46,330 nucleotides of DNA, from the NCBI RefSeq assembly GCF_001719615.1, contig NZ_MDVX01000015.1, forward strand, positions 1-46,330, written 5' to 3'. Made by a program: the position numbers and the translations under genes. The notes under the pieces were generated by a model. It did no database searches. It saw only the letters and a program-made list of their open reading frames with translations, and was not told where the DNA came from. This stretch comes from Neptunicoccus sediminis (GTDB lineage: Bacteria; Pseudomonadota; Alphaproteobacteria; Rhodobacterales; Rhodobacteraceae). Below are positions 23,960-33,000 of this stretch, piece by piece (positions within the stretch are counted from its first letter, which is position 1; every line of letters starts with the position of its first letter).

Positions 23960-26743
23960 ATGACGATTGCACAAACCGTTTCCCCCCAGAACCAAACCTG
24001 GCGTGCCTGGCATGATTTTGCAGCGATGGCCAAAGCCCATCCGGGCCGGCCGGCCCTTCGGGTGGACGGAGTGCGGTACAGCTACGGCCAACTGGCGGAG
24101 ATGGTCAGTGGTTTTGCCGGTGCGATCCGCGCTGCCACATCAGCAGAACAAGCGCCGGTCACGGGGGTTTTTGCGGATCGAAGTGTCCAGTCCTATGCCG
24201 CGGTATTGGCAGCGCTGCGCTGTGGCCATGCCTATGTACCGCTGAACCCGAAATTCCCTGACAGCCGCAACCGTCTGATACTTGAACGTTCGGGTGCGTC
24301 CTGTCTGATCGCCTCGCCGCGGGCTAAAGGACGCGGCAAGGCAATTCTGGCGGCCGAGACAGAGATGACGACACAAGCAGGGGGCGGTGGCGCTCCGGCT
24401 CTGATTACTGTGGCGGATATGGTGCCGGAGCCTTTGGAACCGGCCCCGCATGACAACGGCTATGCTTATATTCTGTTCACCTCGGGCAGCACAGGGACGC
24501 CGAAAGGGGTTGCGATCCGGCATTCCAACCTTGCCGCCTATCTTGAGGCGGTTTTTGCCATGGTGCCATACAGCGCCGAGGACCGGTTCTCGCAGAATTT
24601 TGACCTGACTTTCGATTTGTCGGTGCATGACATGTTCTGCTGCTGGCGGGCGGGTGGCGAATTGATCGTCCCGAGCGTGGCGGATCTGGATGATCCGGCG
24701 GCCTATGTGAAACGGGACGGGGTGACGGCGTGGTTCTCGGTGCCGTCGCTGGCGCAGAAAATCGCCCTGCGGGGTAATCTGAACCACGAGACTCTGGCGG
24801 GATTGCGGATATCCCTGTTCTGCGGTGAAGCCTTGCCGGTGGAACTGGCGCAGAACTGGCAGGGCGCAACAGGGCAGGGGGTGGAAAACTGGTACGGCCC
24901 GACTGAGGCCACCATCGCTTGCACCCGCTACGCGCTACCTGCTGTGGGCGCGCCAGTCTCTGAACGCTTCGGACTGGCCCCGATCGGGCAGGCGTTGCCC
25001 GGAATGAAGACCCTTATCCTGCGGGAAGACGGCAGCGCGGCGCCAGTGGGGGAGACAGGCGAATTACTGGTGTCGGGGCCGCAACTGGCGGACGGTTATC
25101 TGGCAGATCCCGAAAAAACGGCCGCAGCTTTCGTGGACCTGCCGGAATTTGGCGGGCGGTATTATCGTACCGGAGATCGTGTGCTGGCCGATGAAACCGG
25201 CGCGATTTTCTTTGTGGACCGGATCGACAACCAGATTAAGATCCGGGGCTATCGTGTTGAATTGGGGGAAATAGAGGCAGAAATCCGCAACCGTGTGGAC
25301 GGGCATTCCGTGGTGGTGACGCCGCTGCCGTTGAAATCCGCCACTCCGACAGCGCTGCTGGCCAGTGTAGAAGGCTGGGCGGGGGATACCCGCGCGGTGC
25401 TGGAGGATCTGAAACGCTCTTTGCCTGACTATATGGTGCCCACCGACCTGCGCAGTCTGGGACAGTTCCCCAAGAATGCCAGCGGCAAGATTGATCGCGG
25501 TGCCATTGGCACCTTGGTGACAGCCAATCCCGCCCCGGCCGCTTCGGGCCAGCCCAAACGGGTGCGCAAGCAGGTGATCGAACTGGTTCAGGCCATCAAT
25601 CCGGCCATCTCCCGCGAACGGATACTGGAGGCACCCGATCTGATGGAGGCGGGGCTGGATTCCCTTGCCTTCACCGAATTCACCCTTGCGCTGGAAAAAA
25701 CCTTTGGCATTGCGCTGAACCAGATGCTTGTGGCGCGGATGTCCGAAATGTCGATCCAGAATCTTGTGCCGCTGATCAAGCGCCGGATGGAAAATACTCC
25801 GATGGCGAAGAAGGGGCCAAAGGGTAAAGCGGGCAAAGGCGGCAAGGGAAAGGGCAGAGGCGTGCAGGACGTGAAAAAGACCGTCCATTACCGGGCCCGT
25901 CGTGCCGTGGAATGCGTGGACAAGTTTCCCGGTTTTGTCGCGGCAGCGCCCCACCCGCTCGCCCTGTTTATCGGGTCTTCCGGGATGATGTCGGGCACCG
26001 TGGCGCCGGTGATTGAGGCGCGGGCTGCCGAATTGGGGATGCCGGTGACGGCGGCCAATCTTGGCACCGGAAAACTGTCCAATGCGGGGACCACGGAACT
26101 GGCGGAATTTGTCCGCGATACGCTGATCGCTGCCGGGAAGCCTGTGGCCTTTGTGATCTACGAAGTGGAGCTGATGCAGATGTCTTCCCTGCCGTCAGGG
26201 CGGGAAATCGAGGTGGTAAAAGACTATCTCAAGGGGGGCTATGAGGTGGGCGAACTGCCAAGCCTCGATCCCAATAACATCTGGGATCCGGCCACCGGCG
26301 GGACCATCGGGTTAAAAGAGGGAAAGGTACTTTCGGATCCCGAAGATGTCAGTGCGCGTGAACCGGACTGGATGAAAAAACGCGCCACCGAAGTGATGGA
26401 AACCTATCTTGGCAATACGGAAATGGTGCCAGCCGAAGCGGATATTTTCCTGCGCGGGGTCGCGGCGATGAAAGAGGTTTGCGACACGGTGGTGGGTTTT
26501 GTCCATCCATTGAATGCGGATGGCATTGCAGAGACGCGCGCGGTCAATCCGGACAACAGGTTTGATCCTTTCATAAGGGATCTGGAAACCCGTGGCGGCT
26601 TTGAAATCCTGCCCCATACGGATTTTGTTCTGGCTGCTGAGGATTATCGGGACAAGAACCACGTCAACAAGGCGCGCGGTGCGGCCAGCCTGTCACGTCT
26701 GCTGGCAGAGGCCGGTGTTAAGGCTGTGAAAAACAAGGCGTAG
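23960..26743 (+). CDS. adenylation domain - carrier domain - DltD-like SGNH domain fusion protein
   Basis: The 927-residue protein joins three parts. Residues 1-515 are an acyl/amino-acid adenylating enzyme of the DltA/NRPS type: LFTSGSTGTPKG (172-183), WYGPTEA (311-317), YRTGD (402-406), and the late lysine in NASGKIDR (K511). Residues 535-610 are a carrier domain with the phosphopantetheine serine in AGLDSLAF (Ser568). A Lys/Gly-rich linker (616-640) leads to a C-terminal domain (650-927) with FIGSSGMMSG (669-679, serine 673 or 674) and DKNH (898-901), the Ser and DxxH of SGNH enzymes such as DltD. In Gram-positives, DltA, DltC and DltD are separate and need the membrane protein DltB; no DltB-like gene is nearby. 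There is no signal peptide, so the protein appears cytosolic. Transfer of an activated residue to the polymer is inferred. Confidence 0.85.
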   Translation: MTIAQTVSPQNQTWRAWHDFAAMAKAHPGRPALRVDGVRYSYGQLAEMVSGFAGAIRAATSAEQAPVTGVFADRSVQSYAAVLAALRCGHAYVPLNPKFPDSRNRLILERSGASCLIASPRAKGRGKAILAAETEMTTQAGGGGAPALITVADMVPEPLEPAPHDNGYAYILFTSGSTGTPKGVAIRHSNLAAYLEAVFAMVPYSAEDRFSQNFDLTFDLSVHDMFCCWRAGGELIVPSVADLDDPAAYVKRDGVTAWFSVPSLAQKIALRGNLNHETLAGLRISLFCGEALPVELAQNWQGATGQGVENWYGPTEATIACTRYALPAVGAPVSERFGLAPIGQALPGMKTLILREDGSAAPVGETGELLVSGPQLADGYLADPEKTAAAFVDLPEFGGRYYRTGDRVLADETGAIFFVDRIDNQIKIRGYRVELGEIEAEIRNRVDGHSVVVTPLPLKSATPTALLASVEGWAGDTRAVLEDLKRSLPDYMVPTDLRSLGQFPKNASGKIDRGAIGTLVTANPAPAASGQPKRVRKQVIELVQAINPAISRERILEAPDLMEAGLDSLAFTEFTLALEKTFGIALNQMLVARMSEMSIQNLVPLIKRRMENTPMAKKGPKGKAGKGGKGKGRGVQDVKKTVHYRARRAVECVDKFPGFVAAAPHPLALFIGSSGMMSGTVAPVIEARAAELGMPVTAANLGTGKLSNAGTTELAEFVRDTLIAAGKPVAFVIYEVELMQMSSLPSGREIEVVKDYLKGGYEVGELPSLDPNNIWDPATGGTIGLKEGKVLSDPEDVSAREPDWMKKRATEVMETYLGNTEMVPAEADIFLRGVAAMKEVCDTVVGFVHPLNADGIAETRAVNPDNRFDPFIRDLETRGGFEILPHTDFVLAAEDYRDKNHVNKARGAASLSRLLAEAGVKAVKNKA

Positions 26744-26930
26744 TTTTCTGGGGTCGGCCGGTTCCAGTGTGCATCTTGCGACCGGGACCGCGGTTTTGCG
26801 GTCTTCACGGCGGCTTCACGCTCAGGTGAAAATAAATTTACTTTTGCGCGGAACTTCTCGCCCGATGGTTCGTTGTTTCTTCATCAAGGGCCCGGGGGAA
26901 CACTGGGCTGAAACTGTGAAGGAGAAACCC
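26744..26930 (+). promoter_or_regulatory. leader region of the PRC-barrel gene
   Basis: These 187 bases separate the fusion gene from the PRC-barrel gene. A GC-rich, partly self-complementary stretch at 26775-26820 could end the upstream transcript. The strong ribosome binding site AAGGAGA at 26919-26925 sits six bases before the GTG at 26931 and decides the start; an open frame reaching back to 26769 is not needed. Confidence 0.45.
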
Positions 26931-27782
26931 GTGAAACATTTTATGATGACGACCGCGACTGCATTGATTCTGGGCACCACCGCATATGGCGAAGCCCACA
27001 TGGCAGCCTTTCCTGAAATGACATTTGATGCCACACAGAACCTCAACGCGTCCGAGTTGATCGGCAAGCGGGTTTATGTGAGCGAAGCTGAAATGGACAA
27101 GGACATGACCGTGTCCGAAGGTGGCGAAAAAGAATGGGACGACATTGGTGAAATCAATGAAATCGTTCTGAACCGTAACGGCGAAGTTGCTTCTGTGATT
27201 GTTGGCGTTGGCGGTCTGGCCGGTATCGGTGAAAAAGACGTGGCAATCGACATGTCCCAACTGCAGTTCGTGACCGAAGAAGGTGACGATGCAGACGATT
27301 ACTTCCTCGTTGTGAACGCCAGCGTTGCAGCAGTGGGCGATGCCCCGGCATATGAATCCAATGCCCGCAACATGGATGAAAACATGGACGAAGAAGCGGC
27401 CATGAAGAAAGACAAAGACGCACAAAATGATGTAGCGGTAAACGACGAACCCCGCGCAGACATCATGGCGCCAACTGTAGAGCGTGACGGGTACCAGCCT
27501 GTGGTTTCCAATGACCTGACAGCCGAAGACCTGACAGGTGCCCGCGTTTACGGTGTAAATGACGAAGATGTTGGCGAAATCAGCGAGCTGATCCTGACAG
27601 ACGACGGTAAAGTTGAAAAAGCTGTTATCGACGTAGGTGGTTTCCTGGGCATTGGCGAAAAGCCGGTTGCTGTTGAAATGGGCGAACTGACCATTATCCG
27701 CAACGATGCCGGTGACGACCTGCGTGTCTACATCGACAGCACTGAGGAATCCCTTGAGGGCCGCGCCGAATACGAAGGGTAA
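26931..27782 (+). CDS. secreted protein with two PRC-barrel domains
   Basis: The GTG start gives 283 residues, with a signal peptide (KHFMMTTATALILGTTAYGEA, cut near residue 23). Two PRC-barrel domains follow, at about 40-115 (SELIGKRVYVSEAEM, DDIGEINEIVLNRNGEV, VGVGGLAGIGEKDVAIDM) and 200-275 (DLTGARVYGVNDEDVGEIS, DVGGFLGIGEKPVAVEM). The repeated GGFLGIGEK-like loop shows that the two domains are copies. The linker between them is acidic and Met-rich. PRC-barrel proteins of this secreted type are common in alphaproteobacteria and their role is unclear. An intrinsic terminator follows. Codon choice is notably strong and regular, as in well-expressed genes. Confidence 0.85.
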   Translation: MKHFMMTTATALILGTTAYGEAHMAAFPEMTFDATQNLNASELIGKRVYVSEAEMDKDMTVSEGGEKEWDDIGEINEIVLNRNGEVASVIVGVGGLAGIGEKDVAIDMSQLQFVTEEGDDADDYFLVVNASVAAVGDAPAYESNARNMDENMDEEAAMKKDKDAQNDVAVNDEPRADIMAPTVERDGYQPVVSNDLTAEDLTGARVYGVNDEDVGEISELILTDDGKVEKAVIDVGGFLGIGEKPVAVEMGELTIIRNDAGDDLRVYIDSTEESLEGRAEYEG

Positions 27783-27828
27783 GCCCTCTGTCACAAAGGT
27801 GCATAGCGCGGTTCATAGGACCGTGCGG

Positions 27829-27858
27829 GGGTCGGGCGTTACGCCCGGCCCTTTTTTT
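27829..27858 (+). terminator. intrinsic terminator of the PRC-barrel gene
   Basis: GGGTCGGGCG (27829-27838) pairs with CGCCCGGCCC (27842-27851), with one G-U pair and a TTA loop, followed by seven T (27852-27858). It lies 46 bases after the stop codon. Confidence 0.9.
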
Positions 27859-27918
27859 GAACCTGTATTTTGAACGTGAGTTAACAATTAACAGCAGACG
27901 GTAAAAGGATTTTCCCAG

Positions 27919-29040
27919 ATGAACCAGCCGCAGGCAGACCAGCAGCAGATCACCAACCGGATACTCGGGGCGATTTTATTGGTGCTGTGTTTTGCGGTAC
28001 TGTATGTGGCCAAGGATCTGGTGCTGCCCCTCGTGCTCGGGGTGCTGCTGGCGCTGACGCTCAGCCCGTTTGTGCGGGCGGTCGGGCGGCTTGGTGTGCC
28101 GGTGCCTGTGGCGGCAATTCTCGCCACTTTTGGGCTGGCCGCGCTGGCGGTCGCCGGTGTGGCGATGCTCGGCGGGGCAGTGACGAGCTGGTTTGACGAT
28201 ATTCCCCGCATTACCGAAGAGGTGAAATACAAGCTGCGTGACCTGTCCCATACGCTTCAGACGGTGAAGGAAGCCTCTGAGCAGGTGGGCAATGTCACCA
28301 GTGGCGGGGCCACTGAAGAAACCGAAAAAGTGGTCGTGCAACAGCCCGGCCTGATCACGGCGGCGGTCAGCAGTCTGGCGGAATTTTCCACCTCTCTGGT
28401 GGTGGGGCTGATCCTTGCGCTGTTCCTGCTGTCTTCGGGGAACATGTATTACCTCAAGATTGTGCAGGCGCTGCCCCGCAGCAGTGACAAGGAGCGCGCC
28501 CTGCGGATCATTCACGACATCGAGCGGCGGATGTCCTACTACCTGCTGGCAATCACCACGATTAACGCAGGATTGGGCCTGTCGGTTGCAGGGGCGATGT
28601 ATCTGGTGGGGGTCCCTTACCCGCTGGTTTGGGGACTGGCAGCCTTTGCGCTGAACTTTCTGCCCTACCTTGGCGGGGCGCTTGGCACACTTGGGGTAGC
28701 GGCGTTTTCTTTGGTGACATTTGACAGCATCTCCTATGCGATGGTGGCGCCTGCGATCTATTTTACCCTGACCAGTCTGGAGGCACAGTTCATCACGCCG
28801 GTCCTGCTGGGAATACGGATGCAGATGAACACAGTTGCGGTGTTTGTGTCGGTGATCTTCTGGGCCTGGCTCTGGGGGATACCGGGAGCGCTGATTGCCG
28901 TGCCTATTCTGGCAGTGATCAAAACCGTTTGCGACCATATCGACGGGCTGTCCACCTTCGGGAATTTTCTGTCGGTTGCAGCAGATCCCATCGACCACGA
29001 AACCGCCTGCGAGGACGCCCCCGATCCGGAGCAGACCTAG
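27919..29040 (+). CDS. AI-2E family transporter (PerM/TqsA-like membrane protein)
   Basis: The 373-residue protein has the family plan. Two N-terminal membrane segments surround DLVLPLVLGVLLAL, and a third segment is followed by a soluble stretch (about 90-145). The C-terminal half has several hydrophobic segments with the conserved YYLLAITTINAGLGLSVAG and FLPYLGG blocks and an ending such as GIPGALIAVPILAVIK. Members transport small molecules or ions (autoinducer-2 export for TqsA, sodium/proton exchange for others), and the substrate here cannot be assigned. The gene has its own AAAGGA ribosome binding site ten bases before ATG 27919 and stands after a terminator. Its stop is five bases from the convergent lipoprotein gene. 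It is probably unrelated to the polysaccharide genes. Confidence 0.9.
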   Translation: MNQPQADQQQITNRILGAILLVLCFAVLYVAKDLVLPLVLGVLLALTLSPFVRAVGRLGVPVPVAAILATFGLAALAVAGVAMLGGAVTSWFDDIPRITEEVKYKLRDLSHTLQTVKEASEQVGNVTSGGATEETEKVVVQQPGLITAAVSSLAEFSTSLVVGLILALFLLSSGNMYYLKIVQALPRSSDKERALRIIHDIERRMSYYLLAITTINAGLGLSVAGAMYLVGVPYPLVWGLAAFALNFLPYLGGALGTLGVAAFSLVTFDSISYAMVAPAIYFTLTSLEAQFITPVLLGIRMQMNTVAVFVSVIFWAWLWGIPGALIAVPILAVIKTVCDHIDGLSTFGNFLSVAADPIDHETACEDAPDPEQT

Positions 29041-29045
29041 GGCGC

Positions 29046-29834
29046 TTAAAATCCCGCAGAAACGCCGCTTTGCAGGGACAGGCCGCGGTCGGGGTAGTAT
29101 TTCAGCCGTGTGCGCATCTGTAGCGCCCGATCGGTTTTCGGGGAGGGGCTGTGCAGGCCAAGTCCCACATCTGTATAGATAAAGCCCGCCGAACTGCTGG
29201 AGCGGTTTTCCACGTCCAGCAGGGCGGAATTGATCTGTGTGCGGGTCCGCGCCACACTCCGCCCGAGCCCCATTCCGAACCGCGAAGAGAGTCTTTGTGA
29301 ATGGCGCTTGTTCCAGATCACGCCGGTCTCAAGCTCTCCTCCGTGGCTGGTAAAGCGGATTGTCGTCGGGTCTTTCAGAATGCCTGCCCCTTCGGGCAGG
29401 ACATAGCGGCTTTTGCCGTAAAACAGGCTTGCCCCCGCATGCAGGGACAATGCCCCGCCAAGGGGCTGTTCAACCTGCGCCCCGAGCCGGATCTGGCGGG
29501 ACTTTTTTGCGCTGTACGGGGTTCCGCTGTCCGGCGAGAGCGTGTCTTCGCCAATATCCACCACCAGCCCGCCAGCCGCGGGTGGCGCTGCGGCGGATCG
29601 GGCGACGGATTTCGGTGTGGGCGTGAAAAATTGCTCTGCGGTGGCTTGCAGGGCAGAGGGGATGAAAAACATGTCATCCTGCCCGTAGCCGAGCGTGAAA
29701 GAATGCTTTGGCGGCGGGGCCGCCCCACAGGCCGTCAGCAGCGTCAGCAACAGCCCGAAAGAAAACAGATAAGATGCGGCAGATCGGGCATTATGCAATT
29801 GATTTCCCGATACCGAACTTAATAAGTTATCCAA
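29046..29834 (-). CDS. putative outer-membrane lipoprotein, beta-barrel-like
   Basis: The 262-residue protein starts at a TTG (29834) with GGGAA upstream; another TTG twelve codons later is a possible start. It has a lipoprotein signal ending LLTAC (Cys36), then a Pro-rich stretch (GAAPPPK). The rest shows strands with alternating hydrophobic residues and aromatic ends (for example HSFTLGYGQDDMFFIPS, and LSLQSGVSAGF at the very end), typical of outer-membrane barrels. A terminal Phe supports this. Function is unknown. It is divergent from the RTX gene at 29882, only 47 bases apart, which must share a compact promoter region. Confidence 0.6.
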   Translation of the reverse strand: MDNLLSSVSGNQLHNARSAASYLFSFGLLLTLLTACGAAPPPKHSFTLGYGQDDMFFIPSALQATAEQFFTPTPKSVARSAAAPPAAGGLVVDIGEDTLSPDSGTPYSAKKSRQIRLGAQVEQPLGGALSLHAGASLFYGKSRYVLPEGAGILKDPTTIRFTSHGGELETGVIWNKRHSQRLSSRFGMGLGRSVARTRTQINSALLDVENRSSSSAGFIYTDVGLGLHSPSPKTDRALQMRTRLKYYPDRGLSLQSGVSAGF

Positions 29835-29881
29835 GGGGATTCCCGTTAAAATGGAATTGAATGTTACAAAGGTAAGTTATC

Positions 29882-32143
29882 ATGGTGCGTATTATAGCGA
29901 AATCGGAATTTGGCGCGGCGATTGATGCCGGTTATCTGGAACAGGCGCTGCCTGAAATGGAGAGCATTTACGGCGATCTGTTCGGCGCTCTGGGCTGGGC
30001 CATGGATTCAGGGCTTGCTCCGGTCAGTCTGACCGCTTCGGAAATCCGCCTGTCGGGAAATGCCTACGGCTCTATTGATTTTGAAATTGTGGCATCGGGT
30101 TCTGGTATTTCGCCGGTCAGCAGCATTGACGAACTGGACGATGCGCTGACAGACGGGATGGCCACGGGGACATTCAACAAGATCAGCTTCAAAGCCACCA
30201 AAGACGCAGGCTATCCGGGGGATAGCGCCTATGACGACGAAGAATTCCTGACCGTTGATATTGCTAAATCCGGCTATACCCTGACCTCGGGCGCGCAGGT
30301 GATTTCCATCACCGGCTCTGTGATTACCAGCCTTGAAGAACTCAGCGGCGTGGCTGAACTGGCCGAAGGGCTCTCCGAGTATGACAGCCTGTCTGCCAGC
30401 GAACGGTCCTTCCTGCTGAGCAAACTTGCAGATTACGGCATCACCGGCTTTAGCATTGCCAGCGAAGGTGTTGAAATACTGGCCTTTGACGCAACAACGA
30501 CAGCCATCTCGATCAGCGTGCTGGGCTATAAATACCAGTTGAACGGCAGCTTCCCGACCGATTTCGGCGGTGCCGTCCCGATGCTGATGGAAGTGACCGA
30601 TTTCGTTGGAAACGGCGGCCGGCTGAAATTCAATGACATTGCCGGCTTCAGCGTCAACAACATCCGTGTTTTCAACCCCGACGGGGAAGTGATCCTGAAG
30701 TCCAAAGGCAAACTTGGCAATACAGACACCATTGGCGATGCCATCCTGAAATTCGACGGCACACTTATCAAGAACCTGATGGTGGGGGAAAACGGGTCGA
30801 ACGAACTGGGGTACGGGTATGTTCCGAATGATTTCCTGACCGGCGCGGGGGGTAAGGACCATATCTTTGGTCTGGCAGGGCACGACAGCCTGGCCGGCGG
30901 CGCTGGCAATGATTTCCTGTATGGGGGCAGCGGCAATGATGTTTTGCACGGGGGCGCGGGAAATGACCTGCTGAACCCCGGTGACAACCTGTCCTACGAC
31001 CAGATCATCAGCTCTGCCGGCGATGATACGATGGTCTTTTCAGATATGCTGACCGGCTATGTGGATCTGACTTATTCCGCCGAATCCAAAGGGATCACAG
31101 CCTTTATCGACGGAAACGCAGGCACCGGCACAGTGGTCAAGAAAAGCGGCACCGATACGCTGGTGGATGTGGATGTGCCAATGCAGGCCGCCTATATGCC
31201 CCAAGGGATCGGCGGTTTCGGGCTGATCGGCACGCAGTTTGCTGACAGTTTCACGGCAACGGTTGCAAAAAACGGCTGGATGTCTGTCTTTGGCGGCGCT
31301 GGCACCGACAGTTTTGATCTGACCATTGAAAGTGGATCAATCCTGCGCCTGTCATTTGACAGCGGATTTCTCGGCGGGACCGACGGTGCCGATGTGGATG
31401 TCGCGGGGGGTATCATCAATAACGACGGCTACGACAATTACGAGCGTCTTAGCGTGACCTCCAACGGTGGGCTTCTGGAACTGCAGGGGACGATTTACAA
31501 TGACCGTCTGGTGGGCAGTAACATTGATGAACGTTTCATTCTGCTGAGCGGGGATGATTATGCCGATGGCGCGGGTGGCGTGGATCTGGTGCGCTATGAC
31601 CGTTCCGGCGTGGAATATGTGGATGCCCATTTGGGCAAGAACAAAGCCACGGGTATCTGGAACGGGGTGGAGTTCACCCATAAAATCAAAAACATGGAAG
31701 ACCTGCGCGGTTCGCGGGACGGCGATGACAAGCTGATCGGCAACGGCAAGGCCAATGAAATCCGCGGCCGGGGCGGTGATGACAAGCTGATCGGCAAAGG
31801 CGGCAAAGATGACCTGCGCGGTGAAGCCGGTGATGATCTGCTCAACGGCGGCGGTGGCCGCGACAGGCTGACCGGCGGCAGCGGCGATGACGTGCTGATG
31901 GGCAAGAAGGGCAATGACACGTTTGTCTTCAATGGCTCTGCGAATGAAGGCCGCGACACCATTCGCGATTTCAAGAACAATAAGGATATGCTGGAAATCT
32001 CGGACACCAGTTTTGCCGAGCTGAGCATCAAGAAATCCGGCGGCGGCTCCGATACGCTGATCAGTCTTGAAAGCGGCACAGAAATCCTGCTGGAAGGCGT
32101 CTCCAAATCCCAAATCGACGCGGGTGATTTCGACTTCGTCTAA
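29882..32143 (+). CDS. RTX calcium-binding secreted protein, unrecognised N-terminal region
   Basis: The 753-residue protein has no signal peptide. Residues 1-315 show no known enzyme motif and are rich in Ser, Gly, Asp and Ile, with repeated ITG/ISG-type strands, suggesting a beta-rich adhesive or matrix region. A first RTX block (about 320-370) has GGKDHIFGLAGHDSL-type nonapeptides. A middle region (370-610) is again beta-rich. A second RTX block (about 613-685) leads to a C-terminal segment with DTFVFNGSANEGRDTIRDF, the usual end of type I secreted proteins. AAAGG lies nine bases before the ATG. An intrinsic terminator follows within 61 bases. No type I transporter gene is in the window. 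Confidence 0.85.
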   Translation: MVRIIAKSEFGAAIDAGYLEQALPEMESIYGDLFGALGWAMDSGLAPVSLTASEIRLSGNAYGSIDFEIVASGSGISPVSSIDELDDALTDGMATGTFNKISFKATKDAGYPGDSAYDDEEFLTVDIAKSGYTLTSGAQVISITGSVITSLEELSGVAELAEGLSEYDSLSASERSFLLSKLADYGITGFSIASEGVEILAFDATTTAISISVLGYKYQLNGSFPTDFGGAVPMLMEVTDFVGNGGRLKFNDIAGFSVNNIRVFNPDGEVILKSKGKLGNTDTIGDAILKFDGTLIKNLMVGENGSNELGYGYVPNDFLTGAGGKDHIFGLAGHDSLAGGAGNDFLYGGSGNDVLHGGAGNDLLNPGDNLSYDQIISSAGDDTMVFSDMLTGYVDLTYSAESKGITAFIDGNAGTGTVVKKSGTDTLVDVDVPMQAAYMPQGIGGFGLIGTQFADSFTATVAKNGWMSVFGGAGTDSFDLTIESGSILRLSFDSGFLGGTDGADVDVAGGIINNDGYDNYERLSVTSNGGLLELQGTIYNDRLVGSNIDERFILLSGDDYADGAGGVDLVRYDRSGVEYVDAHLGKNKATGIWNGVEFTHKIKNMEDLRGSRDGDDKLIGNGKANEIRGRGGDDKLIGKGGKDDLRGEAGDDLLNGGGGRDRLTGGSGDDVLMGKKGNDTFVFNGSANEGRDTIRDFKNNKDMLEISDTSFAELSIKKSGGGSDTLISLESGTEILLEGVSKSQIDAGDFDFV

Positions 32144-32167
32144 GACCGCGAACTATTAAAAACATAA

Positions 32168-32204
32168 GGGGGCCGCAGTGTGAAACTGCGGCCCCCTTTT
32201 TTTT
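32168..32204 (+). terminator. strong intrinsic terminator after the third RTX gene
   Basis: A perfect twelve-pair stem, GGGGGCCGCAGT (32168-32179) with ACTGCGGCCCCC (32185-32196) around GTGAA, is followed by eight T (32197-32204). It lies 24 bases after the stop codon and marks the right end of the exosortase region before the accessory insert. Confidence 0.95.
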
Positions 32205-32292
32205 CATCGAGGACTGATGCTGTAACCGCCCCCCCGACGCGGTTATTCAAGCGTGACATTACCGAACAGATCGTGAGGAGGTTTATCCCCTG

Positions 32293-33000
32293 TCAGGTAT
32301 TTTCAATGTTTGCAGATATAGCCGTAAATCTTTCCAGCACGATATCCACACGACCCTCGGGGCCTCTGATGTTGCCGGCCACAAAATCCTCGAAGTCATA
32401 ATGCTGTCGTAAGACTCCGAATTGTTCGGCGATGAAGCTTTTGATCTCATTCCCAGAACGATCGATTTCGTTTACCAGCTTCTCTCGCCCATCAACAACC
32501 AAGAGGATGTCTTCGACATCACGGCTCATAAGGAGGTCGTCTTCCCCGCGGCTCAGAAAGGCGTCCAGCTTAGTCGCGATGAAAATCTCTGGTCGTAAAT
32601 GTTTGATCACTAATTGGTCGTTCAGAGGATAGGTCAGAGCTGTCTTGATGCCCTGCGGGTACCAACGATTACTAAAGCCAAGGATATTGCCATCGTCGGG
32701 CATGAAGTCGACCTTGAGATCACCCAACCGCATCCGGCAAATGACTTGATCCTCATGGTTTTCCGAAAATCCCCTTTCCCGCAGATATTCCAGAAGCTGC
32801 ACCCACTCTCCGTAGCCAGACAGGTTTATGGCCAGATCCACATCATCCGTTGCGCGGACGTCTTCCAGAGTTACCGGATCTATGATGAACAGTGCCGTAG
32901 TGCAGCCGCCCACAAAAACACACCGCTCACGCAGGTCAGGCCCGATCGCTTGGGCGACCGTTTCAAGCATCTCTCGCAGTTGTCCCAGCACATTGGTCAT
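32293..33000 (-). CDS. nucleotidyltransferase-fold protein (AbiEii-like), possible toxin
   Basis: The 235-residue protein has the core of the DNA polymerase beta-like nucleotidyltransferase fold: VFVGGCTTALF (28-38), then ATDDVDLAI (50-58) with the metal-binding D53 and D55, and a later acidic strand LKVDFMPDD. This arrangement is shared by AbiEii-type toxins and by other minimal nucleotidyltransferases. A second conserved block, IFIATKLDAFLSRGEDDLL, with the family lysine and downstream acidic residues, follows near residues 139-157. The start overlaps the stop of the upstream HTH gene by four bases (ATGA), so the two are translationally coupled. A toxin-antitoxin or defence role is inferred from this pairing only. 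Confidence 0.7.
   Translation of the reverse strand: MTNVLGQLREMLETVAQAIGPDLRERCVFVGGCTTALFIIDPVTLEDVRATDDVDLAINLSGYGEWVQLLEYLRERGFSENHEDQVICRMRLGDLKVDFMPDDGNILGFSNRWYPQGIKTALTYPLNDQLVIKHLRPEIFIATKLDAFLSRGEDDLLMSRDVEDILLVVDGREKLVNEIDRSGNEIKSFIAEQFGVLRQHYDFEDFVAGNIRGPEGRVDIVLERFTAISANIENT

Noticed and set aside
27976-28998. 340-residue antisense frame opposite the AI-2E transporter
   Set aside because: It is a shadow of the transporter gene with a strongly biased Arg/His/Gln composition.
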